64,000 nucleotides of DNA from Caviibacter abscessus. Lineage in GTDB: Bacteria > Fusobacteriota > Fusobacteriia > Fusobacteriales > Leptotrichiaceae. The DNA is taken from NCBI RefSeq assembly GCF_001517835.1, contig NZ_LOQG01000036.1, positions 1-64,000 of the forward strand, given 5' to 3'. The notes under the pieces were generated by a model. It saw only the letters and a list, made by a program, of their open reading frames with translations. It made no database searches and was not told where the DNA came from. Positions 1 to 9,845 of the stretch are shown piece after piece (position 1 is the stretch's first letter; the number at the start of each line of letters is the position of its first letter). The translations under genes and the position numbers were made by a program.

Positions 1-2769
1 TAAATCTATATTTGGATCTAAATTCTTTCCGTATAAGCTTAGTTTGGCTACTGATAGATCTGCAAATATATCATAATTTGCATATACTCCGTTTCTTTCT
101 ACTAGCTCTATCCCTGCATCTACTTTCCCTTTTGTTCTTAAATTAAAGGCTTTGTTCATATCTGTAAATATATCAAAATCTGAACTTCCTAGTAAATATT
201 TAAATTCCGTTTTATACATTATATTTACACCTGAAAATTCATTCTTATTAAATGCTACTGGTAATTGAAACTCATTTCTTATTTCAAAACTCTTATATGG
301 TCTATATGTTACTCCTATTTTTGGTGATAGTATGTTATATATACTTCTCCATGAATTTTCTAAAGGTTTCTTTTCTTTCTTCAAAGCATCATCTGCATTG
401 AATTTTCTCTTTGATTTTTCATCTTTCTTATCAGTTTGGCTTCTCTTCTCAAACGCCTTATCTACAAGTATTTTTTCTGTTGTTTCTCCAACATTAATAG
501 TAGTTCCATCTAAATCTTTAGGATTTCCTTTTTCATCTCTTTTAACAACATCAAGTTTGTATTCAGTTCCACCTATTGTAAACTTCTCAGGCATTATATA
601 TCCATATTCACCATAATGTGATAACCCTAAATCTATATCCCATTTCGAGCCTGCTTTTATTCTGTAGCCTAAATATGTTTGTGTTACTAAATTAATATCT
701 TTATATTTTAATACTGTTTCTTCCGCATTTTTATCTTTTCCATTTTTAGTATATTTTAAACTAACATCAGTATAAGTTGTATCTAAGCTTGTTTGAGCTA
801 CGAAACCTTTGTACATTCCTTGTACATTTATTCCTGCTGTGTGTTGGATTTTTGTGAAATTTAAATTTTTACTTTCAGATGTAATATTTGTTCTATCATT
901 GATTCTAGAATGTAAGTCTATTCTATATCCATTTCCAACATAACCTGCATTTAATTTGGCTGATATATTATTTACTTGTTTTGCATCATCTAAATTTGCT
1001 AAATCCAATTTAATTTTTGCAAGTGTTTCTTCTACTTTAAATATATTTTTTTCTTTTTCACTTGCATGAAAATACATTGCTCTTGTTAGGTCTATTCCCC
1101 TCATCTCATATGGATTTTGCAATAATTCTGTTGCTTTTCCTAATACACCTGGTACACTAAATATACTTGTAAATTTAGTCCACCAATTTCCTTCTGTAAA
1201 TTTTTTCGCTAAAGTTTGAAAACCATAATAATTTTCAAAATCTTGAAGTGAATAATTAAATATATCTTCTCCAATGTAATGCCAACGATTTGTTAATTCA
1301 TAATCTGTTTTAGATACAGTCAATGCTTGGGGTATTTCTGAGTTTGGTTCTTCACTTGTCAAACTAAGAGATGTTGGTTTAATTGAACTATTCGGTATTT
1401 TTGGATCATTATATGTAAATCCATTAAAATATAGGTAAGTTGGATCTAATATTCCCATATTTATTCCAAATAAATCAAAGTTAGGCAATAAGCCTGGAAA
1501 TAACTGTTTAAAATCATTAGGTACTTGTTTTATTAGTCCTAAATGTGAAGTTTTTCTTCCATATCCTATCCCTGCTCTATCTAGCAATTTTTTTGTTACA
1601 TTTGTTGCTATTAAGTTTATTGTAGCTTTATCTTTGGCTTCATCAACTATTTTTTGGTAATCAAACCCATAATGCAAACCTAAAGAAATTAAATTTGTAT
1701 TTCCATTTTCAATATCTTTTAATAATTTTGAAAGAGTTTCTGTCTTTTTATTATTATGAACTTCATCTAATAAAGTATTTACAGCTAACTTTACAGGGCT
1801 ATCTCCAAATAATGAGCCTGAGTAATATCCTAATAATCTATATGTTCCCTTATATCCTGATACTTCTGCTTTTGATAAGTCTGCATGTTCATCTTTATAT
1901 TTTTGCTCAGTACTTAAATCTACATCTTTTTTCTTTTCCCACTTTTTAAAATACTCTATCTTATCGTATCCTGGTGCTGCATATGATATATTTTCTATCT
2001 CTTCATTTACATCTAATTTTTCTCTATTGATTGCAAACATTGGTCCTACATTAAAATAAAATCCTTTATATGCTCCTCCAAAGCTTGGATTTATCTCTAC
2101 TATTTTACCTTGACCTCTTACATTTACAAAGGCTTGAACTGGATGATCTGCTAATGGGTTAAATGTTACATTGTAATCTACTTCTTTGTTTCCTATTTTT
2201 TCTTTTTCTTCTTCTATTTTATCTATTCCATATTTTTTCTTTTCTTCTCCTATTACATAATACTTTAATGTTCCATTTAAGTACTTGTTCTCTGATGTTA
2301 ACGTTAATTTTAACTTATCTATTTCATTTTTCTCAATAAAATTTTCGTAATCATTATCTTTTCCTATTATATCTAGTCCTAATCTTAAACCAAAGTAATC
2401 TTCGCTTAATTTTATTCCTAACCTTTTTCTAAACTTGTATTCTTTTGATATATATCTTATTGCTAAATCTAAGTCTCTATTTTCTGGATATTTTGGTAAA
2501 TAGTAACTCCTCGCTGTTTGTTGTGCAGGTTCTCCTACACTTTGACTTGTTGGATTTTTCTTTTTGTCGTAATCTTGTACTTTTTTGGCAAATATTAGAT
2601 CCATTGCCGGAAGTGCCATTCTTGATGCTTTTTCTGCCCCATCTGCCCCAAAATGTGTATCAACTCCAAAGGTTACTTCTGCTTTTACCTTATCTTCCAC
2701 TTTTGTATATGTCATAGTAGATGCACTTAGTGCTGCTAATGACAGTAGTAATTTTCTATTTTTTTTCAT
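1..2769 (-). CDS. Giant outer-membrane beta-barrel-like protein, copy 1 (3' end outside window)
   Basis: About 923 N-terminal codons are visible; the rest lies beyond position 1. The product begins with a Sec signal peptide (MKKNRKLLLSLAALSAS, then cleavage near TYTK). It matches the next gene (3108-7205) almost residue for residue, including the block GADGAEKASRMALPAMD near residue 45 and the final visible segment YGKNLDPNIDL. Long alternating hydrophobic/polar stretches suit surface-exposed beta structure. Start: the ATG at 2769 follows AAAAGAGAAAA. A second ATG at 2786 is out of frame in this copy, which fixes the start. The two copies differ most in a charged loop at about 360-600. Function is unknown; placement in the outer membrane is inferred from the complete paralog, which ends in the beta-barrel signal FKW. 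Confidence 0.85.
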   Translation of the reverse strand, partial: MKKNRKLLLSLAALSASTMTYTKVEDKVKAEVTFGVDTHFGADGAEKASRMALPAMDLIFAKKVQDYDKKKNPTSQSVGEPAQQTARSYYLPKYPENRDLDLAIRYISKEYKFRKRLGIKLSEDYFGLRLGLDIIGKDNDYENFIEKNEIDKLKLTLTSENKYLNGTLKYYVIGEEKKKYGIDKIEEEKEKIGNKEVDYNVTFNPLADHPVQAFVNVRGQGKIVEINPSFGGAYKGFYFNVGPMFAINREKLDVNEEIENISYAAPGYDKIEYFKKWEKKKDVDLSTEQKYKDEHADLSKAEVSGYKGTYRLLGYYSGSLFGDSPVKLAVNTLLDEVHNNKKTETLSKLLKDIENGNTNLISLGLHYGFDYQKIVDEAKDKATINLIATNVTKKLLDRAGIGYGRKTSHLGLIKQVPNDFKQLFPGLLPNFDLFGINMGILDPTYLYFNGFTYNDPKIPNSSIKPTSLSLTSEEPNSEIPQALTVSKTDYELTNRWHYIGEDIFNYSLQDFENYYGFQTLAKKFTEGNWWTKFTSIFSVPGVLGKATELLQNPYEMRGIDLTRAMYFHASEKEKNIFKVEETLAKIKLDLANLDDAKQVNNISAKLNAGYVGNGYRIDLHSRINDRTNITSESKNLNFTKIQHTAGINVQGMYKGFVAQTSLDTTYTDVSLKYTKNGKDKNAEETVLKYKDINLVTQTYLGYRIKAGSKWDIDLGLSHYGEYGYIMPEKFTIGGTEYKLDVVKRDEKGNPKDLDGTTINVGETTEKILVDKAFEKRSQTDKKDEKSKRKFNADDALKKEKKPLENSWRSIYNILSPKIGVTYRPYKSFEIRNEFQLPVAFNKNEFSGVNIMYKTEFKYLLGSSDFDIFTDMNKAFNLRTKGKVDAGIELVERNGVYANYDIFADLSVAKLSLYGKNLDPNIDL

Positions 2770-2808
2770 GTTTTTTCTCTTTTCATTTTAGTTTTTTTCA
2801 ATCGCGTT

Positions 2809-2817
2809 ATTATATCA
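2809..2817 (-). promoter_or_regulatory. Extended -10 promoter of OMP copy 1
   Basis: Read on the minus strand the site is TGATATAAT, a perfect TGnTATAAT extended -10. No good -35 is present upstream. The same element followed by a GCGATTGAAAAAAA leader occurs before copy 2, so the promoter was duplicated with the gene. Confidence 0.7.
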
Positions 2818-3070
2818 TAATTAAAAAAATTTGTATAAAAATTTACCTGTCAGTAATTTTACCAATACATAAATTTGTAAAAAAAGGATTTAATATTTAA
2901 ATTAGTACAACATTGTACTCTCTACTTAAATATATAAAATAAGGGCTTTTAAATAACTAGTCATAGTAGTTGAGCACATATGCAAAAATCTAAAATAAGT
3001 TAATTTATTATCAATCTAATAACTGACAAATAAAAAAAATTAATTGATAATTTAACACTACTATAATTAA
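2818..3070. other. Non-coding spacer between the OMP copies
   Basis: The gene-free stretch between the copies is about 340 bases in total. Apart from the copy 1 promoter and the copy 2 terminator it is AT-rich with no convincing ORF or RNA. A short inverted repeat (ATTATCAAT near 3008-3016 and ATTGATAAT near 3041-3049) is the only other structure noticed. Confidence 0.5.
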
Positions 3071-3102
3071 AAAAGAGGTAGATAATTGCCTAACCTCTTA
3101 TT
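3071..3102 (-). terminator. Rho-independent terminator after OMP copy 2
   Basis: On the minus strand AAGAGGTTAG pairs with TCTACCTCTT, followed by a T-run, a few bases after the stop codon at 3108. Confidence 0.8.
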
Positions 3103-3107
3103 TTTCA

Positions 3108-6100
3108 TTACCATTTAAACTCAAATCCTGTTTTAATATTTACGTCTGTTCTCTTGTATTTAGCATTTTCAAAACTTACCGGTACATTTATACTTGATGT
3201 CCATGATATTCCTTTTATTATATTGTATTTTGCCGATACCTCTGGTGATAACACATTTTTTACTTTTAACACATTACTTCCAAATAATTGTAAATCATCC
3301 AATAATATGTTATCCATAATTACATACTTAAGATCTAATTTATGATTTACTCCAATACCCATAAAGAATTTATCTATAACTTTAAAGTTATATCCTAAAT
3401 GAATATCACTATTAACATTTAGGCTTCTATATTGTAGATTTTCATTTACTACCCTTGTTGTTACTTTATCTACAAGTACTTTCTGACTTTTTTCTACGGC
3501 TGAGATAACAGTATCTTTACTAAATTTATCAAGCTTTCCGTGTCTTTCTTCAATTATTTTCTTTATTCTTTCCTTTTTTTGTTTTTCAGGTTCATTTTGA
3601 TAAAAAAGCACTTCGTTTTTTTCTGTAAATTGATCTTTTAATTTAATATATTCTTGATTTTTTTCTTTAGATTGTATCGCATAAACTTTTTCTACTGTTG
3701 TTTCAGTATTTTTTTCAGTATATTGTGAAACATGCTTAACATTATTGTATTCTAAATCAAGATTTGTTCTTACATTAAATCCAACTTCATTGTTATAGTC
3801 TAAATTAAAATATACTCTATATTTTTTATCAAATAATGTACTTAATCCTTTTGTTTCTTTACGATTAAAATAATTATTAAGTTTTACAAAATATACTCCT
3901 TTATCTCCGTTGTGTTTAAAAAGCAAATGAAACTCATACCACTTTGGATTATAGTCTTTATCATAAGCCCACGTTATCTCTTTACCTGAGTTTGTACTAC
4001 CTAACGCCTTTATATCTTCGTCTTTTGTTTTAAGAGGAATATCAGTTTTATTATTTATCTCAACTACAGCTTTTCCACTCTTTGATGAAAATCCTGCTCT
4101 TAACGTCAAGTTGTTTGTTATCTTTTCTATACTTACAAACGGTGTCAATGCATAATTTAAACTATTTTCAAACTTAAAGTCTTTTAATTTATTATCAAAT
4201 GCTTTTACTTCATCTCCTGTATTTCTATAGGCCAATACTTCTCTTACTGTACTTTGTAGGTCATTTTTAAAGATTTGTTTATCTTTACTTATTTGCTTTT
4301 GTACCCCTGCTACTATACTTGTCTCTTTATTTGGACTTAATTCTATTCCATATTTTAAGTATATCTCTTTATTCTCTTTTGATATTATTACTCTTGGTTT
4401 TAGTGGTAGGTTTACTACTAATGGATTTATTGATAAATCTATATTGGGATCTAGATTTTTTCCGTATAAGCTTACTTTTGCCGCTGATAAATCTGCAAAT
4501 ATATCGTAATTTGCATATACTCCGTTTCTTTCTACTAATTCTACTCCTGCGTCTACTTTTCCTTTTGTTCTTAAATTAAAGGCTTTATTCATGTCTGTAA
4601 ATATATCAAAGTCTGAACTTCCCAACAGATATTTAAACTCTGTCTTGTACATTATATTTACACCTGAAAACTCATTCTTATTAAACGCTACCGGTAGTTG
4701 AAATTCATTTCTTATCTCAAAACTCTTATACGGTCTATATGTTACTCCTATTTTTGGTGATAGTATGTTGTATATACTTCTCCATGAGTTTTCTAACGGT
4801 TTCTTTTCTTTCTTCAAAGCATCGTCTGCATTGAATTTTCTTTTTGAGTTTTCATTTTTTTTATCATCAATTTTATTTTTATTATTAAATGCTTTATCTA
4901 CAAGTTTTTTTTCTGTTTCTTTACTTATATCTACAGAATTTCCATCTAGATCTTTTGGATTTCCTTTTCCATCTCTTTCTACAACATCAAGTGTGTACTC
5001 TTTTCCATCTACTTTAAATGTTTCAGGCATTATATACCCATATTCACCATAATGCGATAATCCTAAATCTATATCCCACTTTGATCCTGCTTTTATTCTG
5101 TAGCCTAAATATGTTTGTGTTACTAAATTAATATCTTTATACTTTAATACTGTTTCTTTTGCCTTATTATCTTTTTCATTTTTAGTATATTTTAAATTAA
5201 TATCAGTATAAGTTGTATCTAAGCTTGTTTGAGCTATGAAGCCTTTATACATTCCTTGTACATTTATTCCTGCTGTGTGTTGGATTTTTGTGAAGTCTAA
5301 TTTTTTGTCATCTGATGATTTAATATCTGTTCTATCATTTATTCTTGAATGTAAATCAATTCTATATCCGTTGCCAACATAACCTGCATTTAATTTTGCT
5401 GATATATTATTTGTTTGCTTTATATCTTTAACATCTTTTAAATCTGCTTTTATTGTTTTAAGTGTTTCCTCTACCTTAAATATATTCTTTTCCTTTTCAC
5501 TTGCATGAAAATACATCGCTCTTGTTAAATCTATTCCTCTCATTTCATAAGGATTTTTTAACAGTTCCCTTGCTTTATATAATGTACTTGGTATACTAAA
5601 TACACTTTTGATTTTAGTCCACCAATTTCCTTCTGTAAAATTTTTCGCTAAAGTTTGAAAACCATAATAATTTTCAAAATCTTGAAGTGAGTAATCAAAT
5701 ATATCTTCTCCAAGATAATGCCAACGATTTGTTAATTCATAATCTTTATTAGCTACAGTTAATGCTTGCGGCATTTCTGCTTTCGGTCCTTCACTTGTTA
5801 AACTAACTGATGTTGGTTTAATTAAACTATTTGGTATTTTAGGATCATTATACGTAAATCCATTAAAATACAGATAAGTTGGATCTAGGATTCTCATATT
5901 TATTCCAAATAAATCAAAATTTGGCAATAAGCCTGGAAATAGCTGTTTGAAATCATTTGGAACTTGTTTTATTAGTCCTAAATGTGAAGTTTTTCTCCCA
6001 TATCCTATTCCTGCTCTATCTAGCATTTTTTGTGTTACTTTTGTTGCTATTAAGTTTATTGTAGCTTTATCTTTTGCTTCATTAATTAATTTTTGATATT

Positions 6101-7205
6101 GAAATCCATACTTAACACCTAAAACTAAAATATTTGTTCCATTTTCAATATCTTTTAATAATCCTGAAATATGTTTAGTTTTATCATTACTATGTATCTC
6201 ATCTAAAAAAGTATTTACAGCTAACTTTACAGGGCTATCTCCAAACAGTGAGCCTGAGTAATATCCTAGTAATCTGTATGTTCCTTTGTATCCTGATACT
6301 TTTGCATTTTCTAAATCTGCATGTTCTTTTTCATAATTCTCTTTTTTACTTAAATCTACATTTTCTTTCTTTTCCCATTTTTTGAAATACTCTATTTTAT
6401 CGTATCCCGGTGCTGCATATGATACATTTTCTATTTCTTCATTTATATCTAACTTCTCTCTATTCGTCGCAAACACCGGTCCTGCGTTAAAGTAAAAACC
6501 TTTGTATGCTCCTCCAAAACTTGGATTTATCTCTGCTCTTTTACCTTGACCTCTTACATTTACAAAAGCTTGTATCGGATAATCTGCTAATGGATTAAAT
6601 GTTACATTGTAGTCTACTTCTTTGTTACCTATCTTATCTCTTTCTTGCTCTATTTTATCTATTCCATATTTTTTCTTTTCTTCTCCTATTACATAATACT
6701 TTAATGTTCCGCTTAAATATTTATTTTCTGATGTTAATGTTAATCTTAACTTATCTATTTCATTTTTTTCAATAAAATTTTCATAATCATTATCTTTTCC
6801 TATTACATCAAGACCTAATCTTAATCCAAAATAGTCCTCACTTAATTTTATTCCTAACCTTTTTCTAAATTTATATTCTTTTGATATATATCTTATTGCT
6901 AAGTCTAAATCTCTATTTGCTGGATATTTTGGTATATAGTAATTCCTAACCGTTTGTTTTGCAGGTTCTCCTACACTTTGATTTTTTGGTTCTTTCTTTT
7001 TATCATAGTCTTGTACTTTTTTTGCAAATATTAGATCCATTGCTGGAAGTGCCATTCTTGATGCTTTTTCTGCCCCATCTGCTCCAAAATGCGTGTCAAT
7101 TCCAAATGTCACTTCTGCTTTTATCTTATCTTCTACCTTTGCATATGTCATCGTCGATGCACTTAATGCCGCTAATGACAATAATATTTTTCTATTTCTC
7201 TTCAT
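3108..7205 (-). CDS. Giant outer-membrane beta-barrel-like protein, copy 2 (complete, 1365 aa)
   Basis: A secreted protein with signal peptide MKRNRKILLSLAALSAS and predicted cleavage after TYA. The body is rich in amphipathic strands, aromatic residues and Lys/Asp/Asn loops. The last residues are TGFEFKW, the terminal-aromatic signal recognised by the BAM machinery, so an outer-membrane barrel is likely. Charged, repeat-poor loops around residues 780-850 resemble surface loops. Start: a TTG/ATG-type start at 7223 would add six residues (MKREKN). I prefer the ATG at 7205 because copy 1 has a frameshift between the equivalent codons and the sequence AAAAGAGAAAAA just upstream serves as the ribosome site. 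I recognise no named family; adhesin, porin or nutrient receptor are all open. Confidence 0.88.
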   Translation of the reverse strand: MKRNRKILLSLAALSASTMTYAKVEDKIKAEVTFGIDTHFGADGAEKASRMALPAMDLIFAKKVQDYDKKKEPKNQSVGEPAKQTVRNYYIPKYPANRDLDLAIRYISKEYKFRKRLGIKLSEDYFGLRLGLDVIGKDNDYENFIEKNEIDKLRLTLTSENKYLSGTLKYYVIGEEKKKYGIDKIEQERDKIGNKEVDYNVTFNPLADYPIQAFVNVRGQGKRAEINPSFGGAYKGFYFNAGPVFATNREKLDINEEIENVSYAAPGYDKIEYFKKWEKKENVDLSKKENYEKEHADLENAKVSGYKGTYRLLGYYSGSLFGDSPVKLAVNTFLDEIHSNDKTKHISGLLKDIENGTNILVLGVKYGFQYQKLINEAKDKATINLIATKVTQKMLDRAGIGYGRKTSHLGLIKQVPNDFKQLFPGLLPNFDLFGINMRILDPTYLYFNGFTYNDPKIPNSLIKPTSVSLTSEGPKAEMPQALTVANKDYELTNRWHYLGEDIFDYSLQDFENYYGFQTLAKNFTEGNWWTKIKSVFSIPSTLYKARELLKNPYEMRGIDLTRAMYFHASEKEKNIFKVEETLKTIKADLKDVKDIKQTNNISAKLNAGYVGNGYRIDLHSRINDRTDIKSSDDKKLDFTKIQHTAGINVQGMYKGFIAQTSLDTTYTDINLKYTKNEKDNKAKETVLKYKDINLVTQTYLGYRIKAGSKWDIDLGLSHYGEYGYIMPETFKVDGKEYTLDVVERDGKGNPKDLDGNSVDISKETEKKLVDKAFNNKNKIDDKKNENSKRKFNADDALKKEKKPLENSWRSIYNILSPKIGVTYRPYKSFEIRNEFQLPVAFNKNEFSGVNIMYKTEFKYLLGSSDFDIFTDMNKAFNLRTKGKVDAGVELVERNGVYANYDIFADLSAAKVSLYGKNLDPNIDLSINPLVVNLPLKPRVIISKENKEIYLKYGIELSPNKETSIVAGVQKQISKDKQIFKNDLQSTVREVLAYRNTGDEVKAFDNKLKDFKFENSLNYALTPFVSIEKITNNLTLRAGFSSKSGKAVVEINNKTDIPLKTKDEDIKALGSTNSGKEITWAYDKDYNPKWYEFHLLFKHNGDKGVYFVKLNNYFNRKETKGLSTLFDKKYRVYFNLDYNNEVGFNVRTNLDLEYNNVKHVSQYTEKNTETTVEKVYAIQSKEKNQEYIKLKDQFTEKNEVLFYQNEPEKQKKERIKKIIEERHGKLDKFSKDTVISAVEKSQKVLVDKVTTRVVNENLQYRSLNVNSDIHLGYNFKVIDKFFMGIGVNHKLDLKYVIMDNILLDDLQLFGSNVLKVKNVLSPEVSAKYNIIKGISWTSSINVPVSFENAKYKRTDVNIKTGFEFKW

Positions 7206-7247
7206 ATTTTTTTCTCTTTTCATTTTAAATTTTTTTCAATCGCATTT

Positions 7248-7256
7248 ATTATATCA
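7248..7256 (-). promoter_or_regulatory. Extended -10 promoter of OMP copy 2
   Basis: The minus-strand site TGATATAAT is identical to that of copy 1, followed by AAATGCGATTGAAAAAAA. The shared promoter plus leader implies similar expression of both genes. Confidence 0.7.
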
Positions 7257-7419
7257 CAATAAAAAAAATTTTATAAAATTATATGAAGTCAATTTTTAAC
7301 TGAATCTTTACATCAAATTGTATTGATTTTATCTAACACTTAAAAAAAAGTATAAAAGATGACTAATAATATTTTAAATAATTTAATAACAAATATATAA
7401 CATTAAATATAAGTATAAT

Positions 7420-7454
7420 AAAAAAATGGGACTGTTTTAAATTAAACATCCCCA
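7420..7454 (-). terminator. Terminator overlapping the nagA stop
   Basis: On the minus strand GGGATGTTTAA pairs with TTAAAACAGTCCC (one bulge), followed by TTTTTTT. The stem begins inside the last nagA codons. Confidence 0.75.
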
Positions 7455-8605
7455 TAATTTTTCTTATTTTCAAATTCAAATTTACCCATTACCATTGTTT
7501 TATTGATAGTATAGTCATCTTCAATAACTACTAAATCAGCATCATAATTTGCTTTTATTTGACCTTTTCTATCATCAATTCTAAGTAATTTTGCTGGATT
7601 TAAAGTACAAGCATTTATTGCATACTCAAATGGTACCATAGCTTTTTCAACTGTTATTCTTAAAGCATCTATAATTTTTAAAATTGAACCTGCAAGAGCT
7701 CCGCTTTTTCTTCTTGCACTTCCATCTTCAGAAACTATAACTGTTTCTCCACCTAATAAAAATTCACCTGTTCCTACTGCCTTAGCACACATTGAATCGC
7801 TTACAATCACTGAATAATTTGGACCTTTAGACATAAAGAAAATATTTATTATATCAGGTGTACTATGTATACCATCACAAATTATTTCTGCATATGTATC
7901 CCTAACCCTAAGAGCTGCTCCAACTTGACCTGGTTCTCTATGATGAAGAGGTGTCATTGCATTAAAAGTATGAGTCATTGATCTTGCACCATTAGAAAAA
8001 GCCATTACAGCTTCATCATAAGTTGCTCCACTGTGACCAACACTTACTATAACTCCATTTTTAGATAGTTCTCTAGTCATTTCATAATCTTTATCTTTTT
8101 CAACCGCAAGTGTCATTATTAATATCATATTATCACAAGATGCTTGAAATCTTTTAAATTCTTCTATATCAGGTTTTACAATACAAGGAACAGGCTGAGC
8201 TCCACAATGATTTACATCTAAAAATGGTCCTTCAAAATTTATTCCTAGTATTCTAGCTCCTTTATAGTCCATTTTTGATACTTTAAGTACATTATTTGCA
8301 GCTTTTGTTAAAACTTCTTCTGTTTGTGTTACAGTTGTAGGACAAAATGATGTTACTCCCTCACTTGGCAAATACTCACACCATTTTTTAAGACCTTCTA
8401 CATGTCCATCGTTTGTATCAAACCCAACAGCACCATGAGTATGGACATCAATAAAGCCTGGAACTATTCTTTTATTTCCAAAATCATAATCAACTTTAAT
8501 ATTTTCATCATACTTCATAAGTCTTACAATTTTATCCCCGATAACCTCAATAATACAAGGTATAAATTGATTTGAAGTCCATACTCTTTTACTTCTAATT
8601 AACAT
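7442..8605 (-). CDS. nagA: N-acetylglucosamine-6-phosphate deacetylase
   Basis: Hydrolyses GlcNAc-6-phosphate to glucosamine-6-phosphate and acetate in the cytoplasm, feeding amino-sugar catabolism or cell-wall recycling. At 387 aa it has the usual NagA length. Amidohydrolase marks are visible: DVHTHG at 53-58 (metal His pair), EGPF at 125-128 with the metal-binding Glu, GHSGAT with H191, THTFNAM with H212, and the catalytic Asp in VSDSM (D270). Start: ATG preceded by GGAG with eight bases spacing. It lies upstream of the tandem OMP genes but is separated from them by a terminator. The deaminase nagB is not in the window, so the next step must be encoded elsewhere. Confidence 0.95.
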   Translation of the reverse strand: MLIRSKRVWTSNQFIPCIIEVIGDKIVRLMKYDENIKVDYDFGNKRIVPGFIDVHTHGAVGFDTNDGHVEGLKKWCEYLPSEGVTSFCPTTVTQTEEVLTKAANNVLKVSKMDYKGARILGINFEGPFLDVNHCGAQPVPCIVKPDIEEFKRFQASCDNMILIMTLAVEKDKDYEMTRELSKNGVIVSVGHSGATYDEAVMAFSNGARSMTHTFNAMTPLHHREPGQVGAALRVRDTYAEIICDGIHSTPDIINIFFMSKGPNYSVIVSDSMCAKAVGTGEFLLGGETVIVSEDGSARRKSGALAGSILKIIDALRITVEKAMVPFEYAINACTLNPAKLLRIDDRKGQIKANYDADLVVIEDDYTINKTMVMGKFEFENKKNYGDV

Positions 8606-8619
8606 CTTAATATCTCCTT

Positions 8620-9072
8620 TTATCTTTTACCTATTAATTGTATAACATAGTATGTAATTCCACTTGCTATTATTGGACCTGATGCAGATCCTTTAAAAAA
8701 TACTATCCCAAGAATTATTCCTCCAGTTAAAGCAACAACTAATTCCGGTTCTTGTATCTGTAAATATATACCTTTTGTTGCAAAAACAGAAACTATTGCT
8801 CCAACAATTATAGCCGCTATTCCTTCTGTACTTTTTACTGTGTTTATAAATTCATTCATTCCTATTTTATCCATTGCTATTGGAACTAATATAGCTAAAG
8901 TAAGCATATATATTCCAAAATTAGAACCTTTATTTTTTATTAATTCCAATATATTCTTATTAGACGGTATTAATTTTAAAATAATAAGAGTTAATGAGGC
9001 ATAAAGCAATAATCTATTTTTACTAAAAATTGCAAGTAATCCAATTATTGCTAGTATTGCATAGCTACTCAT
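8620..9072 (-). CDS. DUF441 family membrane protein (YeaL/YtwI-like)
   Basis: A 150-residue protein with about four to five hydrophobic segments and small-residue motifs such as GAIVSVFATKG and GIVFFKGSASGP typical of the UPF0756/DUF441 family. The family is widespread but has no settled function; inner-membrane location is clear from the sequence. The start overlaps the end of the DUF554 gene by four bases (ATGA), so the two are co-translated. nagA follows after 14 bases, making a three-gene unit. Confidence 0.85.
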   Translation of the reverse strand: MSSYAILAIIGLLAIFSKNRLLLYASLTLIILKLIPSNKNILELIKNKGSNFGIYMLTLAILVPIAMDKIGMNEFINTVKSTEGIAAIIVGAIVSVFATKGIYLQIQEPELVVALTGGIILGIVFFKGSASGPIIASGITYYVIQLIGKR

Positions 9073-9746
9073 ATTTTTATTACCTCCATTATTATCGGTA
9101 AAAATAGTGCTAATATCATATTAAATATTTTTATTTTTGTATTAAATATTGTATTTATTCCCAATAAAATTAAAAATATTCCACCAACAGTTGTTATATC
9201 ACTAATTGCAATCGCCGTTAAATATGGTTTTATATTTAATGCAAATAAATAGAAAAAACCTTGATAAATTAATATAAATATAGATGTAAATGCTACTCCT
9301 ATTCCATATACTGAACCAGCAATAACTGCCATTACAGAATCCAATAAACTTTTAGCATAAACAATACTTCTATCGTTATATAACGCTTCACTAAATGAAC
9401 CAAGTATAGCCATTGCTCCTATACAAGTAAGCATAGTCGTAAAAACAAGACCTTTAGCAAATTTTTCTCCAGTTTTATGTGATAATAAAAGTTCTAATTT
9501 ATTACTGAATTTTACTAAATTATCATCAAGTTTTAAAACAGTACCTAATAAAAATGAAATTATTATGTATATTATTGCTCTTTTATAATTATCAATATGT
9601 ATTAAAGTTTTAAATCCAAATATTACAATTACAATTCCTAAAATTTTAATTAAAATTTTTTTTATTCTTTCACTTATTTTTTCTCCAAGAAATATTCCAA
9701 TTAGTGCCGCAATCAAAACAGTAAAAGCATTTACTAAAACTCCCAT
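9069..9746 (-). CDS. DUF554 family membrane protein (YqgA/YdfK-like)
   Basis: A 225-residue polytopic inner-membrane protein. The N-terminus, MGVLVNAFTVLIAALIGIFLG, and the later block ASVYG-like (AVIAGSVYGIGVAFTS) match the DUF554 family (E. coli YqgA, B. subtilis YdfK). About six membrane segments are visible. Biochemical function of the family is unknown; a transport role is often suspected. It is the first gene of the DUF554-DUF441-nagA unit. Confidence 0.85.
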   Translation of the reverse strand: MGVLVNAFTVLIAALIGIFLGEKISERIKKILIKILGIVIVIFGFKTLIHIDNYKRAIIYIIISFLLGTVLKLDDNLVKFSNKLELLLSHKTGEKFAKGLVFTTMLTCIGAMAILGSFSEALYNDRSIVYAKSLLDSVMAVIAGSVYGIGVAFTSIFILIYQGFFYLFALNIKPYLTAIAISDITTVGGIFLILLGINTIFNTKIKIFNMILALFLPIIMEVIKI

Positions 9747-9805
9747 TTTCTCCCCTATATAATTTATGTATATTTAATTATACATTAAAACATATGTAAA
9801 CTCAA

Positions 9806-9838
9806 TAAAAAAGCTACATAAATTTAAATTATGTAGCC
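9806..9838 (-). terminator. Terminator after the Xaa-Pro peptidase gene
   Basis: On the minus strand GCTACATAA pairs with TTATGTAGC, followed by TTTTTTA. Confidence 0.85.
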
Positions 9839-9845
9839 TATATTT

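Noticed and set aside
6959-7228. Plus-strand ORFs opposite the OMP genes
   Set aside because: They are antisense shadows of the large minus-strand genes, rich in Leu/Phe as expected from reversed AT-rich codons.
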